Origin: Eonycteris spelaea
Lineage: Eukaryota; Chordata; Mammalia; Chiroptera; Pteropodidae
DNA: 64,000 bases
Reading direction: 5' to 3'
Assembly: GCA_003508835.1 (NCBI GenBank)
Contig: PUFA01000034.1
Coordinates: forward strand, 1-64,000
Each line of letters opens with the position of its first letter. The stretch's first letter is position 1. Made by a program: the position numbers and the translations under genes. The notes below the pieces were generated by a model that saw only the letters and a list, made by a program, of their open reading frames with translations, did no database searches and was not told the DNA's origin. Positions 32,930 through 43,545 of the stretch are shown one piece after another.

Positions 32930-33452
32930 GGTGTGCGCGTGTGTGCGTGTGTGCGCGTCACGTGTGTGCATGTCACATGTGTGTGTCATGTGTGTGCGTG
33001 TCAGGTGTGTGCGCGTCACGTGCGTGCACGTCACATGTGTGTGTCATGTGTGTGCGTGTCAGGTGTGTGCGCGTCACGTGTGCGCGCATCACATGTGCGT
33101 GTCATGTGCGTGCACGTGTGTGCGTGTCATGTGTGTGCATGTCACATGTGTGTGTCATGTGTGTGCACGTCACGTGTGTGTCATGTGCGCGCGTGTGCGT
33201 GTGTCACGTGTGTGCATGTCATGTGTGTGTCGTGCGTGTGTGCGTGCCGCATGTGTGTGCGCGCCGCATGTGCGCGCGTGTGTATGTCACATGTGTGCAT
33301 GCCGTGTGTGCACATCATGTGTGTGCGTGTGTGTCACGTGTGTGCATGTCGTGTGTGTGTCATGTGTGTGCGTGTGTATGTCACGTGTGTGCATGTCATG
33401 TGTGTGTACACGTCGCATGTGTGTGCACGTCACATGTGTGTGTTCCAGAGAA
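32930..33452. repeat. TG-rich array with 58-bp higher-order unit and CACGTG E-boxes
   Basis: The basic unit is about 15 bases, TGTGTGYRTGTCAYG. In the first part four such units form a 58-base block starting near 32963, repeated at about 33021 and partly at about 33079. CACGTG occurs at 32959, 33017, 33075, 33113, 33171, 33205, 33335 and 33382. CACGTG is the core for USF/MITF-TFE/MYC-type bHLH factors. Cys-Val-His-rich frames over 240 codons here are artefacts of the array. Confidence 0.9.
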
Positions 33453-33759
33453 AGAGACATCTTAGATTGCTGACGACACCCCAAAGCAAAGTCGAGCACC
33501 CAGAAATGGTGTCAGTCTCAACCCTCCCAGAACCGGGGTGCCTGAGAAGGCGCTGTGCACCCACAGCTCACCCTCCAGCCGGCGGCCACCCACCCCAGCA
33601 GGGTCGGCAACGCTGGCACGAGTGACGATGGCCACAAAACAGAAAGGCGCACGCGCAAGCACACGCAGCGGCGAGGCCTCCGCCGTCACTGGCCAGGGCC
33701 TCGCCCGGGGCTCGGGGCTCCCCAGGCGCCTGAGCTTGTGATGGGGATCATAAATCCTC
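33453..33759. other. Spacer between TG array and CpG-dense segment
   Basis: Nothing is recognised in this mixed-composition stretch. Confidence 0.4.
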
Positions 33760-34520
33760 GTTTAACGCGGATGGTCGCACCGCTCGCTCGCGGGGAATAT
33801 GTCACCTGTCACGAGCGCCCGGGGGCTTCGCTCCGCTGCCTCGGGTGAGCGGAGCCGACGCTTGAAGAGCAGACGCAGGAACCAGCCTCCAGAAAGATTG
33901 CAGACGTCCGGGAGGGGACGTGGCGTCCTCCAGACCTTCGTCATCCAAGACCGAAGGCCTGACAGGGGGACATGTGGCCGCAGCAGGACGGACGCCTCCG
34001 CGTTCACTCGCCCCTGGCCCGGAGGGCGCGGGGCGTGGGGAAGAGGAGAAGGCGCGGAACGTCCATGAGCCTGCCAGGCGAGGAGTCCTGCCCCTGCGCG
34101 GGCTGGGACGAGCATGTGGAGCCGTTTCTGGCGTTGTGGGGGACACGGGGCGGGGGGCCGGCCCTCCAGTCCTCATGCTGGCTGCGAGGACGCGGGCCGG
34201 GCGGCTGGGGAACGGCGGGGAGCCCCCCGCTCCTCAGCCCGGGCTGCGGCGGGAAGCGCTGCCATCGACGGGGCTCCCCGATGCCCCCGGAAAACGGGGT
34301 CCCCGTTCAGAGAGCTGCCTCGCTGACTCCGGACTTCACTCAGCGTCGGCCGAGGACCCCACTTCCCCGACTCGGCCCCCGCACTCGTGGAGGGGCGACG
34401 GCGCGGGGGCCAGGCCGATCCCGCCCGTCCGGTGTCGCCGGCGTGCGCGCCTCGCCGTGGGCCCGGTTAGCTCCCTGAAGCCGATGCCCCGCGGGACTCG
34501 TCCCTGACCGTCGCCTGTGC
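33760..34520. promoter_or_regulatory. CpG-dense segment (CpG-island-like)
   Basis: CpG is frequent across the whole stretch and stops are rare. Two overlapping plus frames of 195 and 168 codons (33920-34507 and 33972-34478) run in different phases, which argues against coding. No exon or initiator element is recognised. Confidence 0.35.
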
Positions 34521-35149
34521 TCGTGCTGTGGGAGCCGCTCTCCAGGCCCGTCACCCCCACACCGTGCACAGACCCGGACCCCCTGTCCCTCCCCCACGCA
34601 CACTCCGCTCCCTGCACGATCCCAACGGAGCTGACGCCCTTCTGCCTCCTGCCCTTGGGAAGGCCAGAGTCTGAGCCCGGTCAGAAAGGCTCTGGGGGGC
34701 ACCCCACCTCAGACCCCAACTTCCTTTCACCCCTCCCTCCCTCCTCTCACGTGGGCCAGCCACGCAGGACCCCTCGGTCCTCTGTCCCCCTGACGCTGCC
34801 CCCCAACCGTGACACACCCTGCCCCTTCTGAGCCGTGGGGTTTCCTCTTAATGACCGTCCTGTAGTCGGACGCCCCGGCCGCCTGGGGAAGCAGGCGTCC
34901 CTGCACCGTGGGGCTTCGTCCCAGCCCTGATCGCCACCTCTGTGACTCCTGCGTCCTGGCCACGTCCCCGCACCTGTCAGCCGTGAGCGGGGGAGCAGGG
35001 CCAGCAGTTCTGTGCACCCCAGCGGTCCCCACCAGCGTCTGGGCCCCGCTCACCGAGCGGGCGACGGGGCGACTTTGGCCGTGGCCGTGTGTCACAGAAG
35101 CGCGTGCCCGGGAGGCCGGCCTCTGAAGTGGGACCTCCGGACATGCACG
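34521..35149. other. GC-rich unique DNA
   Basis: The stretch is pyrimidine-rich on plus near 34720-34760. Nothing else is recognised. Confidence 0.4.
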
Positions 35150-35275
35150 CGGGGCCTCCGACCCTGAGGAGCTGCAGACGAGTCGCCGCTGCCTCAGGCC
35201 CCGGGGGTTAAAGGAGATAAAGAAGGAGGAGAGTCGGCGCAGCGTCTGGCACGGCGGGGCTGCTCGTCATCCCCC
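35150..35275 (-). mobile_element. Possible MIR remnant, minus strand
   Basis: GGGGTTAAAGGAGATAAAG near 35205 followed by GCGCAGCGTCTGGCACGGCG near 35238 resembles the complementary MIR tail 'ggattaaatgagataa...gcacagtgcctggcac'. The match is short and GC-shifted, so the assignment is tentative. Confidence 0.4.
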
Positions 35276-36589
35276 AAGTGTTTAAAGATACGGTTCGGCC
35301 AACAGCGTACACTGTGCAAATCCTTTCCCAAACCAAGCCCCTTGCTATCATTCCTCCAGACGTGCAGAAAGGCCCCGTGTTCTATCTCGACCATAAGTCA
35401 TCCAAAACAGCCATTTAAAAAAAAGAAAAAAAGATTAACTTTTTACCTTTCCCACTGATCCTGAGCTCCAAGAAGATGATAAGGACGTCTTCTGAAGCAA
35501 ATGTTTCTTTTGCTGGGGTGAAACGCAAAAGGTGAATTTTAAAACTCGGCTCAGAGGTGAAGGAGAGAGAATTCAGTGGGTTTCCCCCTCCCCCCTCCCC
35601 TGCCCCCAAGCTTGCTTCAAAAGATGAACGGAGAGAGAATCCGAACCTGAACAGAAAACCTAAAGGGAGATAAGTCAACAAGGGCCTCAGCCCCCAACCC
35701 CGCCTTTGCCTTTCCACCCCACCCCACCCGGGCGCATTTTAAAAAGAAAAAAAAAAACCTTTTCTTAGTGAGGATGACGACACCAAAGGAAAAAAAAAAA
35801 GATATAAAATGGTGAGAAAAGCGTAATTTATTGGAGCAAAGACAAATGTCCGTCTGGCGAGGAAAACAATAGGCCAAAAAGGGAAAGAGAGACCAAACCC
35901 CGAACAATGAGGGCCACGGGGAGGGCTGTGACAGGCACGCAGGGCCGGGCACCCGGTGCCCAGAGAGGACACATGAAAGGGGCGAGACCGTGGCCCAGCC
36001 GGGGAGGGGCGTCCGGGCTTTGTGCCGGGTGCGGGAGGGTCCTGGATGGATCGCGGCCATGTGAGGGGCCATTGTGCAGGGAATAAAGAGACACCTTGCG
36101 GTTCCCTCCGCAGAGAGGCGGAGCCTCGCCGCCGCCCGGCTCGGGCCCACTGCGGCCCGCCGTGGGCCTCCGGCTCGGCGCCTGAGCAGTCACGGAGCAG
36201 ACTGTGGGAGCAGAAGAGACAGCAGGGTCCCTGCTCCTCCAGCCAGGACAGAGAGCTCGGGGCCGAAGGTTCAGAGGTTCAAAGGGTCACTCCCCCTTGC
36301 CCGGTGACACTGGCTCAGGAAAGTACCCGAGACAGCAGTGCCGCCAGACAGCCTGCCCCCACCTCTCGGCAGAACGGCTCCTCTGTGTCAGGCTCTGAGT
36401 CACTGGAAAACGCACCATTGCCAGGCCGAAGGGCCATGGGGCGGGGGATCCCAGCAGGCTGGCGCGGGACGTGGGGTGCAGCCAGCTCCCCTGGGTGGTT
36501 AGAACACGTTGTCACTCGGGTGGGCTCAGCAGGACGGGCCACCACAGCTCCTGGCCCCAAACACCCCAGCTGAGCGTCAGGCTGAGTGT
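35276..36589. other. Mixed unique DNA with A-rich runs
   Basis: A runs lie near 35416-35432, 35744-35757 and 35788-35801. The 177-codon minus frame 35617-36150 translates partly from these runs (phenylalanine-rich). No family is recognised. Confidence 0.4.
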
Positions 36590-36850
36590 GTGGGTTGAAT
36601 GGTGACGCCCCCAAAAGGCATGTCCACTTCCCAGACCCTGGGATTGGGACCTGATTTGGAAAAAGAGTCTTTGCAGATGTCGGCAAGTGAAGGACCTTCA
36701 ATGAGACACTCGTCCCGAGACCCCAGGAGGGACACAGCCCTGCTGGTCCCCCGGTTCCCGGCCTCGAGCCTCCAGGATTTGAGAGGGTACACATCCGTCG
36801 TTTTAAGCCAGCCAGTTGATGAAGCTATAGACGGCAGCCTCGACCCGGAC
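36590..36850 (+). mobile_element. MLT1-type LTR fragment, plus strand
   Basis: It begins GTTGAATGGTGACGCCCCCAAAAGGCATGTCC, then GGGACCTGATTTGGAAAAAGAGTCTTTGCAGATG, then GCCTCGAGCCTCCAGGATTTGAGAGGG, and ends near GTCGTTTTAAGCCAGCCAGTTGATG. These are standard blocks of MaLR LTRs in sense order. The middle third is shortened. Confidence 0.8.
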
Positions 36851-37469
36851 TCAGGAAGACGTGCCCTGCTGGGGGCAGGTGCGGGGAACGCCCGGGACCC
36901 CAGCTTCCCCACAGCCTCCCCGCCAGCTGCCGCCTGGGACCCTCTCCAGGAGGGAGGACGCTGACACGGGCCCCGGAAGACGCGTGGTCTCTAGGGAGGT
37001 CGGAGTGGTGCCGGGTCCCAAGGGGCTTCTCGGGTCTGACAACGGGACCCCAGGCCTCCGTCGGAGACAGGAAGGCTGAGGCGGCAGGCAGTGTCCAGAG
37101 AAGGCGTGTGCTTCACGGATGGGAAACAATGGAAACGCCAGTGGGTAGCATGCGCCCCAAACCTGCCGCCTGGGGAGGCCGCCCTGGGATCCGGGCTCTC
37201 GTGGGTTCCAACTCGTCTCTACAGCAGGAATTTGCCACTTTGCAGAGGCGTCCATCCGACCCCGGCAGCGGGAGCTGGTGGCCGAGGGCCTCGCTCGGCT
37301 GGTAACTGGCCTGACTTCAGGAGGTTGTGACCCCCCACACGGCTTTGCTCCCTCCCTGCTCGGCGGGCAGGGACCCCGCGGGGACAGCCTTGCCCCTGGG
37401 GAGCCCAGGACCAGGAAAGACGCTTGCTTACTGGCCTCTCTCCTGGTGTCACCCGTGTTGATTAGTTAG
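36851..37469. other. GC-rich unique DNA
   Basis: No repeat or exon is recognised. Confidence 0.4.
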
Positions 37470-37690
37470 TTGAATGACTCATGTCATGTGCCAAGCACCA
37501 CACTGACTTTCAGGAGAACATCGCCTCTGTGCGTTTGGGGACGCCGGAGCCCTGGGGATGATTCCTTGCAAGTGTGGAGGGTTGGCTCTGTTATTCTACT
37601 CCCTTTGGGGCTCAGAGACCTGAAATCATTCCATCGAGGTCACAAGGTGGGGTGGCTTAACTCCTGGGTCTCCGGACTCCTGTTCCAGCT
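37470..37690 (+). mobile_element. MIR SINE, plus strand
   Basis: ATGTGCCAAGCACCACACTGA opens the match, and GGGGCTCAGAGACCTGAAATCATTCCATCGAGGTCACAAGGTGG and GACTCCTGTTCCAG close it. This matches MIR 'ctcagagaggttaag...aaggtcacacagc...ctgactcca'. The centre is diverged. Confidence 0.65.
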
Positions 37691-37845
37691 CATCCCTCAT
37701 TTGCATGACGGATATTTATCAGGGACCGATGTGAGCCGGGCGCTCCAGGTGCAGGGGACGCCACTGCGCCCCAGCCACACAGAAGCTCCTGCCCCAGGGA
37801 CTGGCATCCTGGCGGGGAGGACGGGCACTGAACACTCACGCGTGC

Positions 37846-37895
37846 GCACACACACACACACGCACACACACACGCACACACATGCGCTCACACAC
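37846..37895. repeat. (CA)n microsatellite with CG interruptions
   Basis: About 50 bases of CA units interrupted by CG and TG. Confidence 0.95.
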
Positions 37896-39639
37896 CTCAG
37901 ACCGTGCTGAGGCGGCACAGGGCCTTCGTCCGCTTCTCTGAGGCCCTCAAACATTTCTCAAACAACAGAAACTTTTCCCTGACCCCCCAAAAGGCTGATA
38001 TTGAATCACAATTAAAAACTGATCCAAGGTGACCTCTGGATGAGATGGGGGCAGGGAGGAACCTTGCCGTGGCCCCTCCTTATACTCCGGCCCAACCCTC
38101 TCCCCAGCTGGGAAGCCGGTCTGCAGAACGTGGGGGACCCACGAACCCCAGAGCACATTCAGTCCGCTGCCCAGGACCCTGGCCCCAAGGCCGGCTGGGC
38201 TCCTGCTCCAGATGGCTGCCCACAGCCCCGCCGGACATCAGCTGCCCTCTGAGAGCCTGGCCAGGCCGAATCGGGAGGCTGGCCGTGCCACCATGCTTGT
38301 CCCCCCATCGGGAGCCGGCCGGGTTCCCACAGTGACACCGGGGCTGCCTCCGCTTCCGTCCACTCCAAGGCACTTCATGCTGCTGGGGGGCGGGGAGGGG
38401 CGCTGAGAGCCTGGCACCTCCCTGAGGACTCGGGCCCTGGACACCGAGGATGGAGACAAACGGCCCCTTGTCTGACAGGCTGAGCCGTCCCCAGCGCCGG
38501 GCACCCGGGCCATGGCGCATTAGCAGGGTCCTGAGAAAAGGGGCCGCTGGGGCCCGTGTCCCCCGGGTCTTTATTCCCCCTCTACACTCTCCCCTCTGCG
38601 GGGACAGACCCAGCCAAGGGAGGCGAGGGAGGCGAGCCTGGATTCTGAGCAGCGGCTGGGGTCACACGGGACTTCAGAGAAGCCTTTGAGCCAGCGTTAG
38701 CTGGAGGCTGAGCACGGAGGGGAATACTAAAACGAGGGGTGCAGGGGGCACCCGAGAACTCAGGGCTCTCCCCCTGAGCTGCCTGTCACCGGGAAGAAGC
38801 CCCACCCCCGCCGTCCAAGCCTCTGGCTTCCTGGGCGAGTTTAACTCCTCCGACGCCCTGCGGCCTCTCTCTCCCGCCTTGGATTTCTATCCCTCCTTCA
38901 AGCTGGCGTCTGCTCCTTGCCTGGACTGCACGAGCGCTCACCCTGAAACGGCCCGCGAACTGGAGGAAAAAGCTGACACAGTCCGAGAGAAACCACTGTC
39001 AGGGCCGGGGCCTGCGCATGGTCGGCTCCCCGGGAGCTAACCGGGCGGGGGGCCGGCGAGGCCGGAGTCAGAGCGACGTCTGTCCTGCTGCTGGCCGCTG
39101 GCGCCCAGGCCCCGTCTGCCCGGATGGCCGCGCTCCCCACCGACGGACACAGGGGTCTCCGTGGCTCCCCCATACCCCGTGCCCCTCACGTAGCCCCCAC
39201 TCTTCCTGCCACGCACCCCTGAGCCTGACCGCTGGGACGTCCACACGGCACGGCTCGGGGACCCCTTCGCAGCACGGGGCGAGTGGCCCCTGGTGTGGCA
39301 CCTTGGGATCCCTGGGTGTGCGTTTGCCTCCCACAGGGTCCCGCCCCCTCCGCCGGGGACCGAGGGCCACACTGCAAGCATGACCTGACCCGGGCACAGC
39401 GGGAGCAACCAGAGCCCCCGGCCCTGACGCCATGAGGCTCCGTCCCAGAGCCCGGAGACGTCGGCCCCGGCCACGCAGGGTCCTGTCCTGCGCTGCGGTT
39501 ACAGCCGGCTGAGCCTCTCATGTCGCTTTCTAAACCAGCTCTTCCCCTTCCCTAACTGTCCTTCACCAGCTTAGCGCAAGACGAAAATCACCACTGTTGC
39601 CTCTGTAAAGATATTTAAGCGTCTTGCAATCAACACGGT
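37896..39639. other. GC-rich unique DNA
   Basis: Frames of 145-146 codons on the minus strand (38080-38520, 39037-39474) lack domains. A GGGGGGCGGGGAGGGGCG patch lies near 38385-38402. Confidence 0.4.
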
Positions 39640-40060
39640 GCGAAACCGTGCGTGATACAGGCGGCGTGGAGAGGGGGCGCCAGTCCCGCCAGGGCCTGGC
39701 AACGGGACGGCGGTGACAGCCGAGCGAGCTTCCGCGCAGAGCTTCCTGAACGCCGTGGGGGGGAGGGGCGGCGGGTGTCCGCTGACAGGTGGAAGGAGGC
39801 GCGACGGCCTTCGCCGAGACCCACTCCTCCCCGCAGGACTCAGGAAGGACGCGTGTTTTCTTACGTAAGTGCCGTCAGCAACGTAACAGCAAAAGCCGGC
39901 CACGGCGGCCTTCTCCCGGTCGGCACGGGTCACGGCCGAACACAAAAGGAGCAGCCCGGCCCTCGCGCTGGGACGCCTGGCAGCCCCGTCGTGACCCGCG
40001 CTGTGTCATCCAGCCCGTGGGGTCTTCAGGGATCCGGAGTTGTTCCGGCAAAGTGCATGT
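39640..40060. promoter_or_regulatory. CpG-dense segment
   Basis: CpG is frequent over about 400 bases. Plus frames of 156 and 121 codons overlap in different phases. No exon is recognised. Confidence 0.25.
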
Positions 40061-42869
40061 CACTCACGGCCTCGTGCCGGTTGGAAGCTCACTGCACGGG
40101 TTGTCCAAGTTTGCGCCGGTGACACCGAGGCCCGGGCTGAGCAGACGGGGCTGAGGCAGGTCCGCTGCCAGCCCTGCGTGAGTCCGAGTGGGAGCCCTCA
40201 GCCCTCAGCCTGACCAGGACTCTGCGGTGGAGGAAGCAGCGTGGGGGAGGGTCGGCCAGCCAGAGAGGACGTGAGGCCACGAGAGGCCACACACACAGGC
40301 CAGGGCCCAGGGCCGGCCCCAGGCTGGGAAGCGGTGGCCCAAGGCGCACGCTGCGTGCTGCCCGAGCAACCCAGGGCCCGGGGTGCCAGCCACACGGCCA
40401 CCAGGCTGAAGCCCCAGGCCCAGACGCTAAGGCGCCCTTGGGCCAGCCGAGGTTACTGAATGCCTCAGGCCGCCCTTCCTAGTCCCTTCTGCCCAGCTTC
40501 CGCCCTGCCCCTTTCTTCTCTCTGGTTTTTCTTCCTTGGTGTCCCAAGTATTATTTTCTACTTATTTTTATGTTTTTTTCTTAGAGGAAGGCCATCCTCC
40601 AGGTGGCCCCAGGACGGCCCTGTCATCCCCGCCTCCCAGGACAAAGCATTGCGCATCCTCAGTGGGGCTGAAACAGCCTGCTGACCACTGAGGACTGCCT
40701 GACCGTGGCCGGCTGGGCGGTCCTGAGGGGCGGGTGCTGCCTCCTCAACTGGTCTTGAGCCACTGGGTCTCTGAGAGGAGCCCACTGACCCCTGGCTCAC
40801 CCTGTGAGCCATCCGTTTGCTGCCGGCCGCTCGCCAGGCCGGAGTCTGTCCTCACACCAAACCCTCTGTCCCAATCCAGCCGCGTGTGTGAACACCTCCT
40901 GGGTGCTAACTCTCGGCTCTCAGGAGGCCGCCGGGCACGGGGCAGACAGAGCCCCCCCGTCTTGCACCCCCGCCCCTCACCCGGAGAGGAACGTGATACC
41001 ACGGGGCCTTTTTCTGGACCTGAGCGCCCCACGAATACTCTCGTGAATGCAGCCGAGCGCTCGCCCCTGAGCCCACCCCGTCATCCCCCGGGCCACGTCT
41101 TCCTCGAACGCGTGCAAGTGGGTTCTTCGAGGCCAAGTCGATCCTGCTCATGAAACTCCGTCTCCCAGCTGCCAGCCAGGCTATGTCACCCGACACATTC
41201 TCAGATGCCTCTGCTATGCGTCCTCAGAAAAGCATTTCATCCATTTTCTGCCGAGCGAAAGCTTCCGTGATATCGCTGCAGCGCCCCTCCCCTGCAGCCC
41301 GGGTCTCCCGATTCCCAGGCCCGCCCTGCTCAGGGCCCCCGGACACACGTCCGCACGCCCCAGCTGCAGTAGAGCCTGCCACCAACGCGCCCGGCCCTGG
41401 CGCATCCCGGCCCCTGGCCACTGAGTCCCGCGAGCGCTCGGTGCCAGGCACAACGCTCACAGAGGGGCCACAGGGACGATGCGTGGCGGCTCAGGGCGCG
41501 CTCCTCGGGACACTGGCCTCCGACGGCTGGCGAAGCCGCCCAGGCAGCCTCGGGAAGTGCAGCCGGCCGCCCGGAGCCCCTGCGAACCCAGCGGCGTGCC
41601 CTGCGGCAGAGACGGGGTTCAGGGTGACGAGAAAGCTCAGTTTGGGAGGATGGAAAGCGGACACAGCAGTCCAGGCAGCGCCCATAGTCACAGCCCCCGA
41701 GCTCCCTCTCGGTCCCCAGCAGAGATTGTTCTCATACTTGGGGTGCTGCTGTCCTTTGCTCACAGCCTGGTCTCAGCCCAGCGATGAAGACATGAATGCA
41801 GCCTTTGTGTAAAAATGGGGTGCCTTCCCCCTCCGCCCTGACACCGCCCTCCCGCCTCTCAGAAGAAAACCACTAATGACACCTGCAGTTTTCCTTTCCA
41901 GATCCTTCCCTGAGCTGCACACACATAAAGCCGTGATGGACGCAGGCCAGTGTCTGCGAACTGTGTATTTGGTTCGTTTTTGCTTCCCATGTGCGCGTCC
42001 CCGGCTTGCGCGTTGTTCTGCTTTTTCCGATCAATGGTACAGGCGGGGTTCCCCCCCCCATGTCTGCCGTGCAAAGTGGCTTCAGTCTCTTCCCCGGCAC
42101 AGGACGCTCTGCTCTGGGGCACGCCTCGGTCAGTCTCACAGTTCCTTCCACCGTGAAAGTTGTGGTTGTTTCTGCCTGTTTGTATCGCCAACGGTGCTTC
42201 CCGGAAGTCTTTTGCAACCCGTCACCTTTGTCACCATTGGTCGAGGCTGGTCCCAGCTCTCACCATTCACCACGAGCAGGGACACCATTCCCCAGAACGG
42301 ATGCTGAGGTCCCTGCCCGCCCCCCCTGCCCTGCCTCGGCCTCACAGCAAGCTGTCTGTACCGCCTGTCCGTCACCCAGCAGACCCGCCTCCCCTTCCTC
42401 CATGCGGCTCCCAACTCCGCCTCTGCTGAAGCCTCGCCCCCCACCCCATGTCTTCCCAGGCAGGGTTTGTAGCTCTCTGTCTTTAGAACACGTGCCTCAT
42501 GGTCACACTCGTTTTTCGTCCTGGCCCCTGACCCGGTGCCTGCAGTGAAGTAGGCATTCCTTCCGTCAGCTTCAGTCGAGTGGCTGCAGGGACCAAGGAA
42601 GTGCACGCAAAACGTGGCGAGGTTGCGTGGGGGGAGGTGCCATTCACGCCCCCCACGGGCAGCTCCTCACTCATTGCCTAGGTCCTCGGGGTCTTCACAC
42701 GTGCATCTCCCGAGTCGCACTGCCGGCCCCCTCGATGCCACAGCCCCCCACAGACGTCTCTGATGCTCTCGGCTGAGCCGCGAGGAGGCAGGGGGAGTGT
42801 CCCACGGTCACCGCGTGCCACCGCAGCAGCATCACCCCCAGGACCCCAGAGGCCTGACTGGCCATCGGC
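40061..42869. other. Unique DNA, one possible old LINE trace
   Basis: The 220-codon plus frame 41150-41812 has no recognised domain and overlaps minus frames. The stretch at about 41860-41945, AACCACTAATGACACCTGCAG with TTTCCAGATCCTTCC, faintly resembles the antisense 3' end of old L1 copies. I would not call it. Confidence 0.4.
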
Positions 42870-43000
42870 ACCGGGCTGAGCAGCGTCCCTCCAAACTCCG
42901 TGTCCACCAGGCCCTGTGGACGTGACCTTAGAGGAAAAGTCTCTGCTGAGGAAATCCAGGGAAGCCGGAGCGGCGTGGACCCTCGGTCCACCGTGACTGG
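42870..43000 (+). mobile_element. MaLR LTR, left half (interrupted by a second LTR)
   Basis: Blocks GTGTCCACCAGGCCCTGTGGACGTGACCTTAGAGG and GTCTCTGCTGAGG are sense-strand MaLR sequence (the family reads 'ccaccaggaacctgtgaatgtgaccttatttgg' and 'gtctttgcagatg'). The half ends at GTGACTGG, which in the family continues 'tgtcctta'. The expected continuation is found at 43292, on the far side of another LTR. Confidence 0.7.
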
Positions 43001-43286
43001 TGTTACAGGCTGAAGGTCGTGTCCCCCCAATGCGCCATGGAAACCCTAATCCCCTGGGGCCTTCGGGAGGTGAGCGGGCCAGGAGGGTGGAGCCCTCGCG
43101 AATGAGGTTAGCGCCCTCGTAAGCAGCCACACGAGGCTGCCACGAGGAGCCGGCGCCTGCAACCTGCAGGCGGGAGGTCGCCGGGACCCGAGCACGCCGG
43201 CGTCCGGCCTCCGGGACCTGAGAAGCGAGTTCCTGCCGTCAGCCACCCACCTGGGGCGCTTTGTCAGCGCTGCCCGAACGAAGACC
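43001..43286 (+). mobile_element. MLT1A-like LTR inserted into an older LTR
   Basis: TGTTACAGGCTGAAGGTCGTGTCCCCCC opens the element. CCTTCGGGAGGTGAGCGGGCC, GGAGGGTGGAGCCCTCGCGAATGAGG and CTTTGTCAGCGCTGCCCGAACGAAG follow in the family order. The bases before it are ACTGG (42996-43000) and those after it ACCGG (43287-43291), a 5-bp target-site duplication with one change. Removing the LTR and one copy rejoins the host LTR seamlessly. Confidence 0.8.
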
Positions 43287-43291
43287 ACCGG

Positions 43292-43545
43292 TGTCCTCAC
43301 GGGAAGAGGCGAGACGCACAGGGACACGTGTCGGGGGCGACACCGTGAGAGGCAGAGGCGGAGACCGAAGTGGAGCCCAGGAACAGCGAGCGTTGCTGGC
43401 GGCCACCGGAGGCTGGAGCAGGCAAGGGACCGTCCTCCCCCCAGAGCTCGGAGGGCACACGGCCCTAGGACAGCGTCCCGTCAGACCCCGCGCCTCCAGG
43501 GCTGCGGGACAAACACCAGTCTGTGGCCGTGGGTCTTAGCGCCCT
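43292..43545 (+). mobile_element. MaLR LTR, right half
   Basis: TGTCCTCACGGGAAGAGGCGAGACGCACAGGGACACG continues the left half (the family reads 'tgtccttataagaagagg...gacacagagacac'). It runs to a GCCTCCAGGGCTGCGGGAC block equivalent to 'gcctccagaactgtgagac'. The right edge is approximate. Confidence 0.65.

Noticed and set aside
32748..33625. Cys-Val-His-rich proteins of 241 and 278 codons
   Set aside because: Direct translations of the TG array.
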